From assembly GCA_037446495.1 (NCBI GenBank), contig JBBIIL010000060.1:1-17928 (forward strand): a stretch of DNA of 17,928 nucleotides, read 5' to 3'. A program made the position numbers and the translations under genes. Positions 13,911-17,928 of the stretch are shown here, piece after piece. Position 1 is the first letter of the stretch; the number at the start of each line of letters is the position of its first letter. Source of the stretch: CAIXZV01 sp037446495. Lineage in GTDB: Bacteria > Chloroflexota > Limnocylindria > Limnocylindrales > CSP1-4. The notes beneath the pieces were generated by a model, which did no database searches, was not told the origin of the DNA, and saw only the letters and a list, made by a program, of their open reading frames with translations.

Positions 13911-15682
13911 CCTCAGCGCCGATGCGTCGCCGCGCCGCCCACATCGACTACCGCTGGATCGCCCTCTCCAACACCACGCTGGGCATCCTGATGGCCTCGC
14001 TCAACGCGAGCACCGTGCTCATCGCGCTGCCGGCGATCTTCCGCGGCATCGGCATCAACCCCCTGGCGCCGGGCGAGACCGACTACCTGCTCTGGCTGCT
14101 GGTGGGCTACACGCTCGTGCTCGCCGTGATGCTGGTGCCGGCCGGCCGCGTCTCGGACATGTTCGGGCGCGTCCGGCTCTACAACGCGGGGTTCGCGGTG
14201 TTCGCGGTCGCGTCCATCGCCTGCTACTTCGTGCCTGGCACCGGCAACGCTGCGGTCCTGTGGCTCATCGGCGCGCGCATGCTGCAGGCCGTTGGCGGGG
14301 CGTTCCTGATGGCCAACTCCGCGGCGATCCTCACCGATGCGTTCCCCGCCGACCAGCGCGGCTTCGCCATGGGCGTCAACCAGATCGCCGGCCTCGCGGG
14401 TGGGTTCCTCGGCCTGCTGCTGGGCGGCATCCTGGCCGCGGTGGACTGGCGCGCGATCTTCCTCGTGTCGGTCCCGTTCGGCGTCATCGGCGCGATCTGG
14501 GCCTACCTCATGCTCCACGAGACCGCGACCATCCGGCGCCACCAGAAGTTCGACTGGCCGGGGATGATCCTGTTCGGCGTGGGCCTCTCGGCGATCCTCA
14601 TCGCGTTCAACTTCGCGCTCCAGCCCTCCGGCGACGCCACGATGGGCTGGACCAACCCGCCGATCGTCGCGGGCATCGTCGGCGGCCTGGTGCTGCTGGC
14701 GGCGTTCGTGGCGGTGGAGATGCGCGTCCCGGACCCACTGTTCAAGATGGAGCTGTTCCGGAACCGCCGGTTCGCGACGGGCAACATCGCGGGCGCGCTC
14801 TCGTCGATCGCGCGCGGCGGCCTCCAGCTGATCCTCATCGTCTGGCTGCAGGGCATCTGGCTGCCGCAGCACGGCTACGCCTTCGACCAGACGCCGCTCT
14901 GGGCGGGCATCTACATGCTGCCGATGACGGCGGGCTTCCTCATCTCCGGGCCGCTGTCAGGCGCCCTGTCCGACAGGTTCGGCAGCCGCGGCTTCGCCAC
15001 CGCGGGCATGCTGCTGTCCGCCGCGGGATTCGTGGGCCTGATGATGATCCCGGCCAACTTCGACTACCCGGTGTTCGCGGCGCTGCTCCTGCTCCTGGGC
15101 GTGTCGCAGGGCGTGTTCGCGGCACCGAACACGGCATCCGTCATGAATGCGGTCCCGGCGGCGTTCCGTGGCGTGGCGTCGGGGATGCGCGCGGCGTTCC
15201 TCAACGTCGGCCAGAGCCTGAGCCTGACGGTGATCTTCACGCTGGTGGTGATGGGCCTATCGGCCAATCTGCCCCAGGCGCTCATCAGCCACCTGACCGC
15301 GGCTGGCCTGCCCGGGCAGATGGCTGAGGCGCTCTCGCACATCCCGCCGATCGGCGCGCTGTTCGCGGCGTTCCTGGGCTACAACCCGATGGGCATGATG
15401 ATCCCGCCCGACCAGCTGGCGGCCCTGCCCGCGGCCACCCGCACGGCGATCCTCGACACCTCGTTCTTCCCGCAGCTGCTCTCGGGGCCGTTCGTGGACG
15501 GCCTGCGCGTGGCGTTCAGCGCCTGCGCCGTCGTGTCGCTGGGCGCCGCGGCCGCGTCGTGGTTCAACGGCCCCGAGCCCGAGCCCGAGGCCGTGGCCAG
15601 GCCGCACGGCCACGCGCCGGTGGCGGAGGCGATGCTCGAGGCCGCCGGGGCCGAGGCGATGGTCGAGCCCGAGGCGGGCTGA
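13907..15682 (+). CDS. MFS multidrug-type efflux transporter (DHA2/EmrB-QacA-like)
   Basis: This 591-residue inner-membrane transporter resembles 14-TM DHA2 proton-drug antiporters. Seen are a first TM with LNASTVLIALP (32-42), motif A GRVSDMFGRVR (80-90) between TM2 and TM3, and a GARMLQAVGGAFLMANSAAI helix, followed by ADQRGFAMGVNQIAGLAGGFLGLLLGG (motif C-like, TM5). A long loop with NPMGMMIPPDQLAALP lies before the last TM. In many DHA2 proteins the TM1 motif has Asp (LDxTIVNVALP), whereas here it is Asn, which may affect proton coupling. The C-terminal 40 or so residues are a Pro/Glu/Ala-rich cytoplasmic tail. It is coupled to the MarR regulator by the GTGA overlap. Its substrate is unknown. 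Confidence 0.92.
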   Translation: MTSAPMRRRAAHIDYRWIALSNTTLGILMASLNASTVLIALPAIFRGIGINPLAPGETDYLLWLLVGYTLVLAVMLVPAGRVSDMFGRVRLYNAGFAVFAVASIACYFVPGTGNAAVLWLIGARMLQAVGGAFLMANSAAILTDAFPADQRGFAMGVNQIAGLAGGFLGLLLGGILAAVDWRAIFLVSVPFGVIGAIWAYLMLHETATIRRHQKFDWPGMILFGVGLSAILIAFNFALQPSGDATMGWTNPPIVAGIVGGLVLLAAFVAVEMRVPDPLFKMELFRNRRFATGNIAGALSSIARGGLQLILIVWLQGIWLPQHGYAFDQTPLWAGIYMLPMTAGFLISGPLSGALSDRFGSRGFATAGMLLSAAGFVGLMMIPANFDYPVFAALLLLLGVSQGVFAAPNTASVMNAVPAAFRGVASGMRAAFLNVGQSLSLTVIFTLVVMGLSANLPQALISHLTAAGLPGQMAEALSHIPPIGALFAAFLGYNPMGMMIPPDQLAALPAATRTAILDTSFFPQLLSGPFVDGLRVAFSACAVVSLGAAAASWFNGPEPEPEAVARPHGHAPVAEAMLEAAGAEAMVEPEAG

Positions 15683-15775
15683 GCGGCGGGCTGAGCCGAT
15701 CGCGCTTGGCGGCGGGCTGAACCGTCCGCGGGCGGAGGCCGCGTGCGCGTCATCGGATCGAAAGGGAGGCCGGCC

Positions 15776-15842
15776 CAAGATGCGGGCATCTCCTCCCTCC
15801 TCCGCGGAACGAGGCCCCAGACTTGGGGCCTCGCTTCGTGTC
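15776..15842 (+). ncRNA. Repeated hairpin element, copy 2 (downstream of the MFS gene)
   Basis: This copy reads CAAGATGCGGGCATCT, where AGATG-CGGG-CATCT is a small hairpin. Then come CCTCCCTCCTCCGCG and a perfect 10-bp stem, CGAGGCCCCA (15810-15819) with TGGGGCCTCG (15824-15833) and a GACT loop, and CTTCGTGTC. Outside the main hairpin it is nearly identical to copy 1, while the stem tip differs in sequence and length but still pairs. An AGGGAGG at 15763-15769 could also pair with CCTCCCT at 15792-15798. It sits 94 nt after the MFS stop, so a terminator role is possible, but there is no T-tract. Confidence 0.5.
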
Positions 15843-15874
15843 CGGGGGTCGTCCCGGCTGCGAGCGCGCCGCTG

Positions 15875-16014
15875 GGCGGCTGCATCGTGCGCCGGTGGCA
15901 CCGCATGGCCGCCCGGTGGACGAGTTGTGCAGTCAGGACCCGTCAGGTGCCCCGGAACGCACGAGTCGCCCGCCCCATGGCTCGTTCGTGCCGGGAGTGC
16001 ACCATGCAGCCGCC
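15875..16014. repeat. Nested inverted repeats
   Basis: The outer arms are GGCGGCTGCATCGTGC (15875-15890) and GCACCATGCAGCCGCC (15999-16014), complementary at 15 of 16. The inner arms are CCCGGAACGCACGAG (15951-15965) and CTCGTTCGTGCCGGG (15981-15995), complementary at 13 of 15 with a 15-nt loop. A smaller CGGTG/CACCG lies at 15893-15903. The whole could fold as one branched structure. Confidence 0.6.
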
Positions 16015-16104
16015 CCGAGGCGGACGGATTGGCCCCGACGCGGACGGATTGGCCCCGACGCGGACGGATTGGCCCCGAGGCGGACGGATTGGCCCCGAGG
16101 CGGA
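16013..16104. repeat. 20-bp tandem repeat, about 4.5 copies
   Basis: The unit CGGACGGATTGGCCCCGACG starts at 16021, 16041, 16061 and 16081, with partial units at each end. The last two copies have GAGG in place of GACG. The 20-bp period is not a multiple of three, so it is non-coding, and it is near two helical turns. It ends about 58 nt before the aminotransferase ATG. Confidence 0.9.
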
Positions 16105-16150
16105 CCGGCCCAACCAGGCCCACGTCCCGGCGGTGCCTGCGAACCTCGGG

Positions 16151-16156
16151 CATCAT
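16151..16156 (+). promoter_or_regulatory. Weak -10-like box before the aminotransferase
   Basis: CATCAT (4 of 6 to TATAAT) is followed by 6 nt and then the ATG at 16163. It has the same geometry as the other leaderless starts here but lacks the leading T. No Shine-Dalgarno is seen. Confidence 0.3.
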
Positions 16157-16162
16157 CGCCGC

Positions 16163-17287
16163 ATGCGCATCGCCGACTTCGGGGTTGAGATCTGGATGAA
16201 CCGGTGGGAGACCGGCTGCCGGTACAACCTTGCCGAGACCTGCGTGGACTCGGTCACCGTGGCCGAGCTGTTGAGGCTCGCCGGGATGGACGCCGCGGAC
16301 CTCGCCGCAGAGCTCGCGCCCATGCGCCTGGGCTACGGCGCCATCGAGGGCAGCGAGCGCCTCCGGTCCGCCATCGCCGCGCTCTACGAGACCGTCACGC
16401 CGGAGCGCGTTCTCGTGGCCCACGGCGCCATTGGCGCGAACCACCTCGTCTACGAGGCACTCGTGGAGCCCGGCGACGTGGTGGTGAGCATCGTCCCCAC
16501 GTACCAGCAGCACGTCGCCGTGCCCGAGAGTCTCGGGGCGCAGGTCCGCCAGGTCCGCCTGCGCGAGGCCGAGGGCTGGCGCCTGGACCTTGACGAGCTT
16601 GCCGACGCAGCGCGGGGCGCGAAGCTGATCACGATCACGAACCCGAACAACCCGACCGGTGCCCTGCTCGACGCCAACGAGCTCGCCGGGATCACGCTGA
16701 TCGCAGGCCGCGAGGAGTCGTGGCTCGTCGCCGACGAGGTCTATCGCGGCCTCGACCAGGACGGCCCGGGCACGAGCCCGAGCTTCGCCGACGTCTACCC
16801 GCGCACCATCGCCGTCGGCAGCATGTCGAAGGCGTTCTCGCTCGCGGGGCTGCGCCTCGGCTGGATCATCGCCCCGACTGACGTGCTCGAGGCGGTCAGC
16901 CGCCACCGAGACTACTCGGTCATCAGCGTGGGCATGGTGGACGACCTGCTGGCCGCACTGGCACTCGAGCATGCCGACGCGATGCTGACGCGGAACCGGG
17001 CCATCGTGCGGAGCAACCTCGCCGCGTTGGACGGCTGGGTGGCCGAGGAGCCGCGGATCTCGTACGTGAAGCCCGCCGCCGGCACCACCGCGTTGCTGCG
17101 CTTCGATGCTGCAGTGCCGTCCGAGCAGTTCTGCACGCGGCTGCTCGAGTCGGAGGGCGTGCTCCTCGTCCCCGGCAGCGCCTTCGATACCGAGGGCGCG
17201 GTGCGCCTCGGCTTCGCCAGCGACCCGGCGGTGCTGACCGCCGGCCTCGAGCGGACGTCGGCGTTCTTGGCGACGCTGGCCGGATGA
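16163..17287 (+). CDS. PLP-dependent aminotransferase, class I/II
   Basis: This 374-residue protein is a fold type I aminotransferase. YGAIEGSERLRSAIAALY is at 58-75, and TNPNNPTG (159-166) includes the Asn that contacts PLP. ADEVYRGL (190-197) has the Asp191/Tyr194 pair, and VGSMSKAFSLAGLRLGW (218-234) has Lys223 as the Schiff-base lysine. The N-terminus (VEIWMNRWETGCRYNLAETCVDS) resembles a group of aminotransferases related to capreomycidine-synthase-like and aspartate-family enzymes, but the substrate cannot be assigned. I chose the ATG at 16163. The frame is open far upstream, but only through the 20-bp tandem repeat. It is followed by a dienelactone-hydrolase-like gene after 49 nt, so the two may be co-transcribed. 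The upstream repeat array suggests unusual control. Confidence 0.92.
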   Translation: MRIADFGVEIWMNRWETGCRYNLAETCVDSVTVAELLRLAGMDAADLAAELAPMRLGYGAIEGSERLRSAIAALYETVTPERVLVAHGAIGANHLVYEALVEPGDVVVSIVPTYQQHVAVPESLGAQVRQVRLREAEGWRLDLDELADAARGAKLITITNPNNPTGALLDANELAGITLIAGREESWLVADEVYRGLDQDGPGTSPSFADVYPRTIAVGSMSKAFSLAGLRLGWIIAPTDVLEAVSRHRDYSVISVGMVDDLLAALALEHADAMLTRNRAIVRSNLAALDGWVAEEPRISYVKPAAGTTALLRFDAAVPSEQFCTRLLESEGVLLVPGSAFDTEGAVRLGFASDPAVLTAGLERTSAFLATLAG

Positions 17288-17325
17288 CCGAGAAGGTGCA
17301 GGACCCCGCGTCCTGACGAAGTGAC

Positions 17326-17332
17326 GGGAGGG
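17326..17332 (+). promoter_or_regulatory. Ribosome binding site of the dienelactone hydrolase-like gene
   Basis: GGGAGGG lies 4 nt before the ATG at 17337. This supports the start and suggests the gene is translated from a message begun upstream. Confidence 0.6.
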
Positions 17333-17336
17333 CGCC

Positions 17337-17928
17337 ATGGGCGAGTTCGACGTGGTCAGCGCGCCGGGGATCGAGGCGCGGGTGTACGAGGCCGGCGACC
17401 CGGCGGGCGGCGCGGGCGTCGTGGTGCTGCACCCGTGGTGGGGCCTCAGCGGGGACACCCTGGCCTTCGCCGACCGCCTGGCCGCCGCGGGCTACGCAGT
17501 TGCCGCGCCGGACCTCTACCACGGCGACTTGGTGGACACGATCGCGGCCGCCGATCAGCGAGTCGGCCAGCTCGACGGCAAGGAGGGCATCGCGATCGTC
17601 CATGCGGCGGTTGAGGACCTCGCCGTCAGGCTGGGGCCGGGCGCACGGATCGCCGTGCTCGGCTTCTCGCTCGGCGCCTCGTTCGCGGTGGCGGTCGGCC
17701 ACCCGGCCCTTCGCGGCACCGTCCTGTACTACGGTACGGGCGACCCGTCGGTCGCGGGCGGCTCGCAGCCGATCCTCGGGCACTTCGCGGAGGCGGACCC
17801 GTACGAGGACGACGCCTGGGTGGCGCAGTTCGAGGGCGCGCTGGGGGCCGCTGGCCACGAGACGGTGTTCCACCGCTATCCCGGCACGGGCCACTGGTTC
17901 GCCGAGCCGTCGCGCGACGCCTATCGCG
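17337..17928 (+). CDS. Dienelactone hydrolase-family protein (3' end cut by window)
   Basis: 197 residues are visible before the window edge. The protein has the alpha/beta fold of the dienelactone hydrolase family: VVVLHPWWGLSGDTLAFADRLAAAGYAVAAPDLYHGD (about 28-64), the nucleophile elbow LGFSLGAS with Ser111, a probable acid in AEADPYED (Asp154), and YPGTGHWFAEPSRDAY with His186. True carboxymethylenebutenolidases have Cys at the nucleophile, so Ser points to a general esterase or hydrolase within this family. The region up to RDAY is near the usual C-terminus, so only a few tens of residues should be missing. It follows the aminotransferase by 49 nt on the same strand. Its substrate is not predictable here. 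Confidence 0.88.
   Translation, partial: MGEFDVVSAPGIEARVYEAGDPAGGAGVVVLHPWWGLSGDTLAFADRLAAAGYAVAAPDLYHGDLVDTIAAADQRVGQLDGKEGIAIVHAAVEDLAVRLGPGARIAVLGFSLGASFAVAVGHPALRGTVLYYGTGDPSVAGGSQPILGHFAEADPYEDDAWVAQFEGALGAAGHETVFHRYPGTGHWFAEPSRDAYR

Larger units (their letters stand above)
15683..16162. other. 480-nt non-coding region with dense repeats
   Basis: No believable gene lies between the MFS transporter and the aminotransferase. In order it holds three copies of GGCGGGCTGA near the MFS stop (the third continuing as GGGCTGAACCGT at 15714-15725), hairpin element copy 2 (15776-15842), nested inverted repeats (15875-16014), the 20-bp tandem repeat (16013-16104) and the putative aminotransferase promoter. 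Open frames here are translations of repeats. Confidence 0.65.

Noticed and set aside
16013..16104. CRISPR array
   Set aside because: The 20-bp units are contiguous with no spacers, and no cas genes are nearby.
15743..16162. N-terminal extension of the aminotransferase frame back to 15743
   Set aside because: The added 140 residues are translations of the hairpin, inverted repeats and 20-bp array. The family N-terminus begins at the ATG at 16163.
17284..17316. Mini-ORF of 10 codons (ATGACCGAG...) overlapping the aminotransferase stop
   Set aside because: Very short, no ribosome binding site of its own and no similarity. It is most likely chance, although ATGA coupling is possible.
15257..17458. 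Minus-strand open frame of more than 700 codons across the MFS end, repeats and aminotransferase
   Set aside because: It crosses two well-supported plus-strand genes and the non-coding tandem repeat, and its composition is low complexity.

Overview
The window is about 18 kb of very GC-rich bacterial DNA with strong G/C third-position bias. It reads as chromosomal sequence from a Chloroflexota- or Actinomycetota-like organism. That placement is inferred from composition, promoter style (TANNNT boxes 6-7 nt before start codons) and gene content, and is not proven. A run of exactly 100 Ns (11939-12038) marks a scaffold join, so the contig is probably a draft or metagenome-assembled genome.

Layout. 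1-217 is an intergenic stretch with short tandem repeats. 218-1633 (minus) is class II fumarase. It is divergent from a plus-strand catabolic group at 1754-5304: an HpaC-like flavin reductase, an alpha/beta hydrolase, an enoyl-CoA hydratase translationally coupled to it, and a PcaF/PaaJ-like thiolase with its own promoter. Together these suggest oxygenation, hydrolysis and beta-oxidation-type cleavage of an aromatic or acyl substrate. 5481-5879 is an A-type Fe-S carrier (HesB/IscA family). 5984-6796 is a Lon-N-type substrate-binding domain protein with an unusual poly-aspartate insert. Converging on it from the right is a giant membrane protein (6815-11938, minus, N-terminus lost in the gap) that joins an MMPL/RND exporter to a complete YhgE/Pip module with a long Leu/Gly heptad region. 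Across the gap lies the C-terminal part of a TetR-like regulator (plus), so the pair was probably divergent, regulator and target.

12658-13236 is a two-TM sensor-like membrane protein without a catalytic domain. 13461-15682 is a marR-MFS (DHA2-type) efflux operon whose start codons and stops overlap. Its promoter carries an 18-bp tandem direct repeat and a perfect 9-bp inverted repeat around the -10 box. Two related hairpin elements of about 70 nt lie on either side of this operon. 15683-16162 is a 480-nt non-coding region with nested inverted repeats and a 20-bp tandem repeat, leading into a PLP-dependent aminotransferase (16163-17287). A dienelactone-hydrolase-like protein (17337 to the edge) follows and is cut by the window end.

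The most notable things are the MMPL-YhgE fusion, the two homologous hairpin elements and operator-like repeats at the marR-MFS operon, a possibly dispersed intergenic element (shared motifs plus minisatellite) at both ends of the window, and a consistent leaderless-promoter signature. No CRISPR, tRNA, rRNA, IS element or recognised defence system was seen.
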